Origin: an uncultured Clostridia bacterium
GTDB taxonomy: Bacteria; Bacillota; Clostridia; Oscillospirales; Acutalibacteraceae
Direction of reading: 5' to 3'
Assembly (NCBI GenBank): GCA_958445555.1
Contig: CAUCSW010000051.1
Coordinates: 1 to 5,785, forward strand
DNA length: 5,785 nucleotides
Position numbers and translations under genes: made by a program. Shown here one piece after another: positions 1 to 5,785 of the stretch. Every line of letters begins with the position of its first letter. Positions within the stretch are counted from its first letter, which is position 1. The notes beneath the pieces were generated by a model. The model made no database searches and had not been told where the DNA came from. It was given only the letters and a program-made list of their open reading frames with translations.

Positions 1-3000
1 TTGGTGAGTTTAAGAGTCCTTGTGTATAGCGGTGTGGCATCGTGGTCCGGATAGACCGTGAATACACCGTAATAATAATACGCAACCACCCTGAGCTCAT
101 CGGGCATTCCGCTTATGTCTATCGTCGCGATAAGATTGCTCTTGTGGTAGAAAAACAATCTTTTGTCGGATGTGTAGCGGAGTGAGTAAGCGGAATCAAA
201 GGCATCGTCAAAATTCTTCTTGTCAAAGGCTATACCGCTGCTTCCGCTGCCCGTTTCATTTTTGAGCGTGGCTTCGATCCTGAAGGATGCATAGCGCACA
301 TTCGGGATGCCGAGCTGATGGTCTCCGGTCTCGGTCGTCTGAAGGAATCCTTCAGACGCATTTGTCCAGTTGCCGGAGATGGTCTGCAATCTGTAGGAGT
401 CGGTGTATGTCTCCCTTATAACTGACAGTCCGGGAACAGAGGGAGTGCGCGGGGTGTTAGTCGAATATGTATCGGCTATCGCATCTCCGAAGGATACAAA
501 GTCAAACTCGGCAGAGGTGCTGCCCGCGACCGCGATTCCCGCATAGCAGTCGGAGTAGTTTGCAAATACAAATGCTCCGTCAAAATCGTGCCATATACTG
601 CCGTCATAAGAATAAACGGCGGTGAAAGAAGTGCCGATGCGCTGGATCTGTACAACGACATCCGAACCGGGATTACCGTCTTCAACGCTCGCGGCGATCG
701 TCAGCTTGCCGTTGGATGCGCTGCCGAGGAAGATGTGGACATTTCCGTTTATCAGCATTCTTCCCACGGCAACATATGACTTGTCATCCTGCCTTGCGAT
801 AACGCCCGCCCAGTCGTTTGCGGATGACGGTGTGTATCCGAGATGTGCCTTGTATGTCCAATCGTTGTCCGGAGTTCTCGAAAACAGGAAGGTACCCGCG
901 TCGACGGTCAGCTTTCCGTCGTCTATCGCCTCGTTCACCGCCTTTTTAAGCTCGGGAGTTGTCCCGCTGCCGCCGATGAACATAGAGGAAACGGTGCTGC
1001 CGTTGAAGTCGTCAAACAGGACCTTTCCGTTTTTAGAGCTTGATGTCGTGAAACTTCCCTCTCCGTTTGTAACGGTCGTGCCCGCATACATTTTTGAGGG
1101 CATTCCGAGAGTAACGGCAGAACCCGCCAGCTCTTTTTCGCTGACAAGGACGCAGAAGGAGTTGTCGCTCTTCCTCTTTATCGAGATCTTTCCGCCCGTA
1201 TACTCGGCAGTGGTCAGATCATAAGCATTTGCACCCTTTGAAGTTCTGACATGCACTCTCAAGGTGCTGCCGTTAACGGTCGCCGCATAATACGCGGAGT
1301 CGTTGTCAAGAGTGGCTCTCGCCATGATCGTTCCGTTGCCGGTGAGTCCGCTGAAGGATGAATTATAGGTGAAGGCATTGTACACCGGCATATTGACGAA
1401 TTTGCAAAAATCAAGTGTTCCGCCGACTCCGCCGCCTTCCCACTTGATGTAGATGCTTCCGTCGGTGTTGCTCACAACGCCCGTGTTCGATATGCCTACA
1501 TCACCGGTGACCTTGATGTTGGAAAGGGTGAACGGGAAGGGTGTTCCGCTGTAATTGTTGTAGAAGCCCAGGCTGAATTTTTCGTCGAGCACGGTGGCAC
1601 CGGTATCGGCTTTGGTTTTGGCACGGTAATCGATGCCGTCACCCGAGCAGTTGACGCCGTTAACGAAGAACTTGATGATCCCCTTGTTGTACTCTATCTT
1701 GAGATTTACCGTTATCTGCCCTTCTGCCTCCAAGGGTCCCAAATTACCCGTCACCTTGAGCCAGACGGAATTCGCGTCGCCCGTTCCTTTGGTCAGCGCC
1801 GTGAGGGTCTGCTGCTTTCCGGTGCTTTCGGTAAGGTTGGGCCTTATGACGCCGCCGATCCTGTAAACACCCGAGCTTTTATTGACCGATGAATCAAATC
1901 CGAGGTAACAGGTGCCTATCTGAATTCCTATCGTACTGTCGTTGTTCTTTTCGGTGCCGTGGCTGTCGAAGGTCACATCGCCCGAAAGGGTGAAATAAGA
2001 ATCTTTGTCAATGTCGAAACCGGTGAGGACTGCATTGCCGCCGCTTCCGACACTTATGGAGCCGTTGTATTCATTCGACTTGTCAACGCCGTCGACAAGA
2101 AGGCGTATATATGTGCCGAGGAGGGAAGAGCTTTCGCTCCTTTCGGTGTCAAGAGAAGCTATTCCGAGCTCCCCGCGATATGAGGAGGTCTTTTTACCTG
2201 TTACAAGAATGGTTCCGCCGGGGTTGACTGAGACCGTCACATAACCGTCCGCACCGACGGTGTAGGTCTTTCCCGTGAACCAGTCGGTGAGCACCGCACC
2301 GGGTGCAACGCCCGCCGAACGGGCACAGATACTCCTTGTTGTGGTGGAAGAGTATCCGTTTGAAAGGGTGAATACCGCGTCGCTCTCGTCGAAGCGCGCG
2401 AAGTCGTAGATGTCTGAGCCGAGATTGAGCTCAATATAAGCTCCCGTTTTGAGGGCGGGATAAAGCTTTCTGAGCTCAAGCAGCGACTTAGTGAAGGACA
2501 TAGTCCAGTTGTCCCAATTTTCTTCATTCCAGTCAAAGCTGTTGAATCCCATGTGTGTAGGAGTTTCCGGGTCTCTGCTGCTTGACTTTGAGAAGTTGGT
2601 CTCCTCGCCGTAATAGATAGAGGGCGAGCCGACAAATGTCATCTGTATCATCTTTGTCGTCATAAGGCGATAACGGTTGGACGAATCAAAGCTGCAGTAT
2701 GCCACATCGTGGGTATTGATCTGCATATGATCGCATTCAACGGTGCCGCGGAGCCTGTTCCAAAGCACCCAGTTTACAAGGGCGGAGCGATAATCGGCGA
2801 GGGTGGCGGCACCGTTCGGCGCTTTTTCCTGATATACATATCCGTTGAGCAGCCTCGAATAGGTGGGCATTTCCCACTGTGCGTCCCAGGCGCCGGCGTT
2901 CATCTGATCCTTTCCCGATGATTCGGAAAGAATAACGGCATCGGGGTTGATGCTCTTTACCGCCGAGCGGATAGCCTTCATTATCGGAACGGTCTGAAGA

Positions 3001-4244
3001 TTCGCGTGACGGCCGCTGGCGTTTTCCTCATCGGTGTAGGGATAATCGTCGGTCAATCCTTCGTGACCGGTGACCCAGCCGCCGCAGTCAAAGCGGTAAC
3101 CGTCGACACCGAATCCCATGTCGGCATTCGTATAGCGCTGAAGAAAGGCTTCGGGGGTACTGTATATGACCGACTTGGCAACATCGTTCAGATTGTTTAT
3201 TACATATCCGCCGAACATACATGCGTAACCGCCGTTGCCTGCATCGGAGATAAAGCCGTAGTAGGGGTTGTCGGGGTTGATCGCCCCGTTTGTTCCGCTG
3301 AAGGCACCGGGATTGGGCCAGAAGTTTGTTTTATTGGCGTATATACTGTTGTTCGGAGTGAAGTATACGACAACATCCTGCATTATGCGAAGATCATTGT
3401 CGTGAAGAACCGAGATGAGCTCCTTGAACTTATTCACATTTCCGAAGGTGCTTTCTATCTGGTTGAAGTCGGTGGTGCCGTATCCTGCGTTCTGTGGCGC
3501 CATAGAGATCGGGTTTACGAATACCGCATCAACGCCGAGCTCTTTAAGATACGATACCTTGTTTATGATTCCCTGTAGGTCTCCGCCGTAACGATCCAGA
3601 AGACCGTTATGCCCGAGGCCCCAAGGCTGATCGTAATTGGTCGTGTCCGCCGAATCGTCGTTGGTCACATCACCGTTGAAAAAAGCATCCGGCATAAGGG
3701 AATACCAAACGGCGCCCTTAGCCCAGTCGGGGGTCGAAAAGCCGGGAAGTATGTACCATCCGTAAGATGCGGAGGGCACCGAAGACTGTATCGGTGCCGA
3801 TGTTACATCCCACGAGGGCTTCTGCGAATAGTAATACCAAGAAGTACCGCTCTTCACATAAAAGCGATAATTGAAGGCATTGGCAGGCACGGTGACCGAG
3901 CCCCGCCAAAAACTGTAATAACCCGTCGCGTCCTTGTGCGACGAGTCGATGCTCATGTTTACGGTCGTCATCGCTCCCGTTGATGCATCCGTAAGCTGAA
4001 GCTGCGCTGCGGAGATAGCGTTTTTTGCAGCACGCAGCCATACCGTGAGCGTGTCTCCTGCGTCAGGTTCGATGTCACTCATGAATACAGACGACTGATC
4101 ATGAAAAACATCGGGAACCGATGCGGCTTCGGCGGTGAATGATGAGCCCTGCCACAGACCGGTGAGCGACGTGAGCAAGAGAACAAGTGCTGCAAATACC
4201 GAAACGGTGCGCAGCATTTTTTTCCTGCAAGATTCCTGTTTCAT
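1..4244 (-). CDS. Secreted multidomain GH13 (alpha-amylase/neopullulanase-type) glycoside hydrolase, 3' end cut off by window
   Basis: This protein probably hydrolyses alpha-glucans (starch, pullulan, maltodextrins) outside the cell. The start at 4244 has AAAGGA nine bases upstream, and 1414 codons are open to the edge. Residues 1-40 form a signal peptide: basic start, hydrophobic core 13-31, and an AEA|A cleavage site. Residues 45-165 resemble CBM34 (VFHDQ start, YRFYV strand). The barrel opens at residue 172 with PDWAKGAVWYSLMPDAFFNGD-like sequence, then has RYGGDLQGI. The catalytic residues by GH13 alignment are D386 (GYRFDCGG, with R384), E441 (ILSESS) and D513 (INTHD, with H512), followed by IYYGEE up to 548. 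A C-terminal beta domain spans about 600-685. From about 696 to the edge come beta-rich, Ser/Thr/Gly-rich segments resembling concanavalin-like lectin modules (about 700-915, 917-1073, 1077-1254, 1277 onward). Oddly, region I reads DVVVYF (290-295) instead of DxVxNH. The neopullulanase/amylopullulanase branch fits best; the exact substrate is not determined. A dockerin or cell-wall anchor could lie beyond the edge. Confidence 0.93.
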   Translation of the reverse strand, partial: MKQESCRKKMLRTVSVFAALVLLLTSLTGLWQGSSFTAEAASVPDVFHDQSSVFMSDIEPDAGDTLTVWLRAAKNAISAAQLQLTDASTGAMTTVNMSIDSSHKDATGYYSFWRGSVTVPANAFNYRFYVKSGTSWYYYSQKPSWDVTSAPIQSSVPSASYGWYILPGFSTPDWAKGAVWYSLMPDAFFNGDVTNDDSADTTNYDQPWGLGHNGLLDRYGGDLQGIINKVSYLKELGVDAVFVNPISMAPQNAGYGTTDFNQIESTFGNVNKFKELISVLHDNDLRIMQDVVVYFTPNNSIYANKTNFWPNPGAFSGTNGAINPDNPYYGFISDAGNGGYACMFGGYVINNLNDVAKSVIYSTPEAFLQRYTNADMGFGVDGYRFDCGGWVTGHEGLTDDYPYTDEENASGRHANLQTVPIMKAIRSAVKSINPDAVILSESSGKDQMNAGAWDAQWEMPTYSRLLNGYVYQEKAPNGAATLADYRSALVNWVLWNRLRGTVECDHMQINTHDVAYCSFDSSNRYRLMTTKMIQMTFVGSPSIYYGEETNFSKSSSRDPETPTHMGFNSFDWNEENWDNWTMSFTKSLLELRKLYPALKTGAYIELNLGSDIYDFARFDESDAVFTLSNGYSSTTTRSICARSAGVAPGAVLTDWFTGKTYTVGADGYVTVSVNPGGTILVTGKKTSSYRGELGIASLDTERSESSSLLGTYIRLLVDGVDKSNEYNGSISVGSGGNAVLTGFDIDKDSYFTLSGDVTFDSHGTEKNNDSTIGIQIGTCYLGFDSSVNKSSGVYRIGGVIRPNLTESTGKQQTLTALTKGTGDANSVWLKVTGNLGPLEAEGQITVNLKIEYNKGIIKFFVNGVNCSGDGIDYRAKTKADTGATVLDEKFSLGFYNNYSGTPFPFTLSNIKVTGDVGISNTGVVSNTDGSIYIKWEGGGVGGTLDFCKFVNMPVYNAFTYNSSFSGLTGNGTIMARATLDNDSAYYAATVNGSTLRVHVRTSKGANAYDLTTAEYTGGKISIKRKSDNSFCVLVSEKELAGSAVTLGMPSKMYAGTTVTNGEGSFTTSSSKNGKVLFDDFNGSTVSSMFIGGSGTTPELKKAVNEAIDDGKLTVDAGTFLFSRTPDNDWTYKAHLGYTPSSANDWAGVIARQDDKSYVAVGRMLINGNVHIFLGSASNGKLTIAASVEDGNPGSDVVVQIQRIGTSFTAVYSYDGSIWHDFDGAFVFANYSDCYAGIAVAGSTSAEFDFVSFGDAIADTYSTNTPRTPSVPGLSVIRETYTDSYRLQTISGNWTNASEGFLQTTETGDHQLGIPNVRYASFRIEATLKNETGSGSSGIAFDKKNFDDAFDSAYSLRYTSDKRLFFYHKSNLIATIDISGMPDELRVVAYYYYGVFTVYPDHDATPLYTRTLKLT

Positions 4245-4409
4245 AATGCGAATTCCTTTCACAAATAAGTTTTATCCTGCCATTGCCGAGACTGGTTCGG
4301 CCTACTGTGCGACTCAATGACGGACGTGGCTTTTTGCTGCCTGTCTACCTGCCGAAAACACGGAAACGCCGTAAGCGTCCCCAGACAAAATATTGCTTAA
4401 TATGTATAG
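4245..4409 (-). other. Long 5' leader of the GH13 gene with possible RNA structure
   Basis: If the promoter at 4416-4444 is right, the transcript has a leader of about 165 nt before the ATG. It contains a hairpin with a perfect 5-bp stem, GCCGA/TCGGC (4285-4289 with 4297-4301, 7-nt loop). A small ACGC/GCGT hairpin lies at 4366-4378. A possible 5-bp long-range pairing, GGACG/CGTCC, joins 4376-4380 to 4322-4326. I compared it from memory with the c-di-GMP-I, cobalamin and THF riboswitch consensus and could not match it to any of them. No U-tract attenuator is visible. It may simply be an unstructured leader. Confidence 0.3.
4254..4259 (-). promoter_or_regulatory. Ribosome binding site of the GH13 gene
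   Basis: On the minus strand AAAGGA lies nine bases before the ATG at 4244. It fixes this start, because the signal peptide begins immediately after it and the next in-frame ATG (codon 10) would remove the basic n-region of the signal peptide. Confidence 0.75.
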
Positions 4410-4438
4410 TTAGTTATTATATATTAACATATTGCTTA
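4390..4438. repeat. 10-bp direct repeat flanking the GH13 promoter -10 region
   Basis: ATATTGCTTA occurs exactly at 4390-4399 and again at 4429-4438, 39 bp apart start to start. The copies sit on either side of the TATAAT box of the leftward promoter, one in its spacer and one about 10-20 bp past the predicted transcription start. Paired binding sites for a transcriptional regulator are one explanation. Chance is also possible because the region is AT-rich, although each copy contains the less AT-biased core TTGCTTA. Confidence 0.5.
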
Positions 4439-4444
4439 GGTCAG
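4416..4444 (-). promoter_or_regulatory. Probable sigma-A-type promoter of the GH13 gene
   Basis: Read on the minus strand there is a perfect TATAAT (4416-4421). Seventeen bases upstream is CTGACC (4439-4444), which matches four of six positions of TTGACA. Transcription would start near 4409, leaving a leader of about 165 nt. The surroundings are very AT-rich compared with the rest of the window, as expected of a promoter. The weak -35 box would fit a gene that needs an activator or is regulated. This is inferred from sequence only. Confidence 0.55.
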
Positions 4445-4519
4445 AGCAACATATTTTTGCGGTATCATGAACAGATTCTGTACATTTTAACAAGTTGCGG
4501 TTGATAATCTGTGCACTTT

Positions 4520-4549
4520 GACGGCAAAAGCCGTCCTCCGCCGCGGCGG
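4520..4549. repeat. Two adjacent perfect inverted repeats upstream of the ttcA promoter
   Basis: GACGGC-AAAA-GCCGTC (4520-4535) is a perfect 6-bp stem with a tetraloop. Two bases later, CCGCCGCGGCGG (4538-4549) is a perfect 12-bp palindrome. They lie 36-65 bp upstream of the -35 box at 4585. Neither is followed directly by a T-run on either strand, and no gene ends here (the flanking genes diverge), so a terminator role is unlikely. They could be a regulator site or a dispersed intergenic repeat. Confidence 0.6.
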
Positions 4550-4584
4550 TTGCGAAAAAGGTCGCTATCCGTCACTTTTTTCGG

Positions 4585-4613
4585 TTTACAAAGCGACAAA
4601 ATTAAAGTATAAT
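4585..4613 (+). promoter_or_regulatory. Near-consensus sigma-A promoter for the ttcA-family gene
   Basis: TTTACA (4585-4590, five of six match TTGACA), exactly 17 bp, then a perfect TATAAT (4608-4613). The start of transcription would be near 4620, giving a short leader of about 16 nt that contains the ribosome binding site GAGGTG (4625-4630). This looks like a strong constitutive promoter, in keeping with a housekeeping gene, and may also serve the downstream gene at 5478. Confidence 0.8.
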
Positions 4614-4635
4614 GTTATCCTGATGAGGTGTTTTT

Positions 4636-5346
4636 ATGCAGAGACTTATGAGCTTTATGCGTTCCGCAATGGAGCGGTACGATATGATCGAAGAGGGAGA
4701 CCGCGTTGCGGTCGGAGTGTCGGGCGGCAAGGATTCGCTTTGCCTTCTGTATGCTCTCGCCGAAATGAGAAGGTTTTATCCCAAAAAATACGAAGTCGTT
4801 GCAATAACGGTCGATCCGCAGTTCGAAGGAGTCCCCGGCGATTATACCGAGGTAGAAAAGCTTTGTCGGAAACTCGGCGTCGAGTACCGCATAAAAGAGA
4901 CCCATCTCTGGGAGATAGTCTTTGAGATCAGAAAGGAAGAAAACCCCTGCAGCCTGTGCGCCAAAATGAGAAGAGGCGCCCTTCACGATGCGGCGCTTGA
5001 AGCCGGCTGCAAGAGGGTCGCGCTCGGGCACCATATGGACGATGCCGTCGAGACCTTCTATATGAACCTGTTTCAGGGCGGCAATATAGGCTGCTTTTCA
5101 CCGGTGTCCTATCTCTCAAGAAAGGGATTGTATCTGATAAGGCCGATGATATTTGCCGAAGAGCGCTACATAAACAGGGTGTCAAAAAAGCTTGAACTTC
5201 CGATAGTCAAGAGCAAGTGCCCGGCAGACGGCTGCACCGAGAGGCAAAAGATGAAAGAAATGATCGGTGAGTGGAAAAAGAGCATACCCGACATAAAGGA
5301 AAAAACGATCGGTGCTATGCAGCGGGCGGGCATATCCAAGTGGTAA
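4636..5346 (+). CDS. ttcA: TtcA-family tRNA thiolation enzyme (PP-loop ATPase)
   Basis: A complete 236-residue cytoplasmic protein of the TtcA family. In Enterobacteria TtcA makes 2-thiocytidine at tRNA position 32, activating the base with ATP through a PP-loop and using a [4Fe-4S] cluster held by three cysteines. Seen here: the PP-loop SGGKDS at residues 29-34, the CxxC pair C105-C108 in NPCSLCAKMRRG, the family signature LGHHMDDAVET (130-140) followed by NLFQGG, IRPM (168-171), and a late cysteine pair C195/C200, one of which should be the third cluster ligand. It is shorter than the E. coli protein (about 311 residues) at both ends, as in other compact Gram-positive members. GAGGTG ends five bases before the ATG. 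The exact target nucleoside in Bacillota is not settled by sequence, so a related thiolation reaction is possible. Confidence 0.9.
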   Translation: MQRLMSFMRSAMERYDMIEEGDRVAVGVSGGKDSLCLLYALAEMRRFYPKKYEVVAITVDPQFEGVPGDYTEVEKLCRKLGVEYRIKETHLWEIVFEIRKEENPCSLCAKMRRGALHDAALEAGCKRVALGHHMDDAVETFYMNLFQGGNIGCFSPVSYLSRKGLYLIRPMIFAEERYINRVSKKLELPIVKSKCPADGCTERQKMKEMIGEWKKSIPDIKEKTIGAMQRAGISKW

Positions 5347-5357
5347 GACATTATGTC

Positions 5358-5417
5358 CGGTCGGCGAACAAACGAGAGCCTGACAAACGGGAACCGGACA
5401 CACGGAAGTCGGACACT
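5358..5417. repeat. Degenerate 15-bp tandem repeat, four units
   Basis: Four contiguous 15-base units fill 5358-5372, 5373-5387, 5388-5402 and 5403-5417. Unit three is CGGGAACCGGACACA. Units two and four each match it at 11 of 15 positions, and unit one at 9 of 15. The shared core is CGG or CGA at the start and a GACA-like end. An 8-bp inverted repeat, TGTCCGGT (5354-5361) with ACCGGACA (5393-5400), overlaps the array. It lies between ttcA and the next gene and has no coding role that I can support. Confidence 0.6.
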
Positions 5418-5419
5418 GG

Positions 5420-5437
5420 GGGCGCGCGGTGCCGCCC
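5420..5437 (+). other. GC-rich hairpin in the ttcA-downstream spacer
   Basis: GGGCG (5420-5424) can pair with CGCCC (5433-5437) around an 8-nt loop, immediately after the tandem repeat. The following bases are GCCTAACATTTG, with no run of T, so it is not a typical intrinsic terminator. Read-through into the gene at 5478 is therefore plausible. A role as an RNA processing or pausing element is only a guess. Confidence 0.35.
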
Positions 5438-5477
5438 GCCTAACATTTGAAAAAACCTTAAAAAGGATAGTAAAAAA

Positions 5478-5785
5478 ATGAAATTTCTTATAAATCCTTT
5501 CCCCGACGGAGGGTTCATCTCAATACCCGAAAGGGCGGCGGGGGAATACTCCGAACAGGCTGCCGAGCTTTTCAGGGTGTCACCCGAGGAGGCGGAGAGC
5601 GCACTCTCGTTTTGGACGGATTGCGGTCTTCTCTCCTCCGAAGAAAAACCGAGCACAAAGTCGGAGACCGAGACCTTCGAAAAACGCAAGGCGGTAAGGG
5701 CGGAGACCGTGAAGCCCGACCGAAACGAAACGGTGAGAAGGGGTCTTGAAAGCCCCGAGATCGCCTTCCTTTTGCAGGAAGCGCA
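5478..5785 (+). CDS. Probable DnaD-domain replication protein, N-terminal part (3' end cut off)
   Basis: There are 102 codons from an ATG at 5478 to the window edge, with AGGA at 5464-5467 ten bases upstream and no stop. DnaD-domain proteins help load the replicative helicase during primosome assembly in Bacillota. Residues 1-60 have the look of the N-terminal winged helix in this family: a short beta start (MKFLINPF), then helices with YSEQAAELFRVSPEEAE and ALSFWTDCGLL, the usual 'W..cGLL' recognition-helix end. A charged Lys/Glu linker follows (about 57-90). SPEIAFLLQEA at the edge matches the typical entry into the first DnaD domain. The DnaD domain itself is outside the window, so the name rests on this short signature. 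It lies 131 bp after ttcA on the same strand without a convincing promoter or terminator between, so they may be co-transcribed. Confidence 0.75.
   Translation, partial: MKFLINPFPDGGFISIPERAAGEYSEQAAELFRVSPEEAESALSFWTDCGLLSSEEKPSTKSETETFEKRKAVRAETVKPDRNETVRRGLESPEIAFLLQEA

Noticed and set aside
622..1224. 200-codon open frame on the plus strand
   Set aside because: It lies wholly inside the GH13 gene on the other strand. Its translation has no domain signature, and there is no ribosome binding site; it is a shadow of the codon bias of the real gene.
3006..3578. 190-codon open frame on the plus strand
   Set aside because: It is antisense to the GH13 catalytic barrel, which has clear conserved motifs in the minus-strand frame. 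It is a mirror-frame artefact.
4361..4378. Catabolite-responsive (cre-like) site in the GH13 leader
   Set aside because: GGAAACGCCGTAAGC only partly fits the WTGNAANCGNWNNCW consensus, with about three mismatches at conserved positions.
4322..4380. c-di-GMP-I (GEMM) riboswitch in the GH13 leader
   Set aside because: The fragments GGGGACGC and GCAGGTAG are superficially similar, but the GAAA tetraloop stem and its receptor in the required order are absent.
4615..5034. 139-codon open frame on the minus strand
   Set aside because: It is antisense to the well-supported TtcA-family gene and has no recognisable motif.
5447..5475. TTGAAA as a -35 box for the DnaD-like gene
   Set aside because: No TATAAT-like hexamer is found at 16-18 bp; the expected place overlaps the ribosome binding site.
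5351..5689. 112-codon minus-strand frame containing SGSRL-like pentapeptide repeats
   Set aside because: It is antisense to the DnaD-like start. The pentapeptide pattern is explained by the 15-bp DNA repeat, and there is no promoter or ribosome binding site to support translation.

Overview
The window looks like chromosomal DNA of a low-to-mid GC Bacillota, most likely a gut-type Clostridia (Oscillospiraceae/Ruminococcaceae-like). This is inferred from three things: a very large secreted starch-active enzyme with a Gram-positive signal peptide, a downstream gene whose N-terminus resembles the DnaD-domain replication proteins found mainly in Bacillota, and purine-rich AGGA/GAGG ribosome binding sites. 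No species can be named from the sequence alone.

Layout: about three quarters of the window (positions 1-4244, minus strand) is one uninterrupted reading frame of 1414 codons that runs off the left edge. I read it codon by codon and found no in-frame stop. It encodes a secreted, multidomain glycoside hydrolase of family GH13. In order it has a signal peptide, a CBM34-like N-terminal beta-sandwich, a (beta/alpha)8 catalytic barrel with all three catalytic acids, a C-terminal beta domain, and more than 700 residues of lectin-like beta-sandwich modules. A 391-bp divergent intergenic region (4245-4635) holds a probable promoter and long leader for the amylase-type gene, a near-consensus promoter for the rightward gene, a 10-bp direct repeat and two perfect inverted repeats. 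Rightward from it lie a complete TtcA-family tRNA-thiolation gene (4636-5346), a 131-bp spacer with a degenerate 15-bp tandem repeat, and the first 102 codons of a probable DnaD-domain replication protein (5478 to the right edge).

How they fit together: the leftward gene is a self-contained extracellular polysaccharide-degradation gene. The two rightward genes are housekeeping type (tRNA modification, DNA replication) and could be co-transcribed from the promoter at 4585-4613. There is no obvious functional link across the divergent junction. I see no phage, transposon, CRISPR array, rRNA or tRNA gene, and no clear novel defence or mobile system. The most notable points are the altered active-site motifs and long unassigned C-terminal extension of the GH13 protein, and the repeat-rich intergenic DNA.
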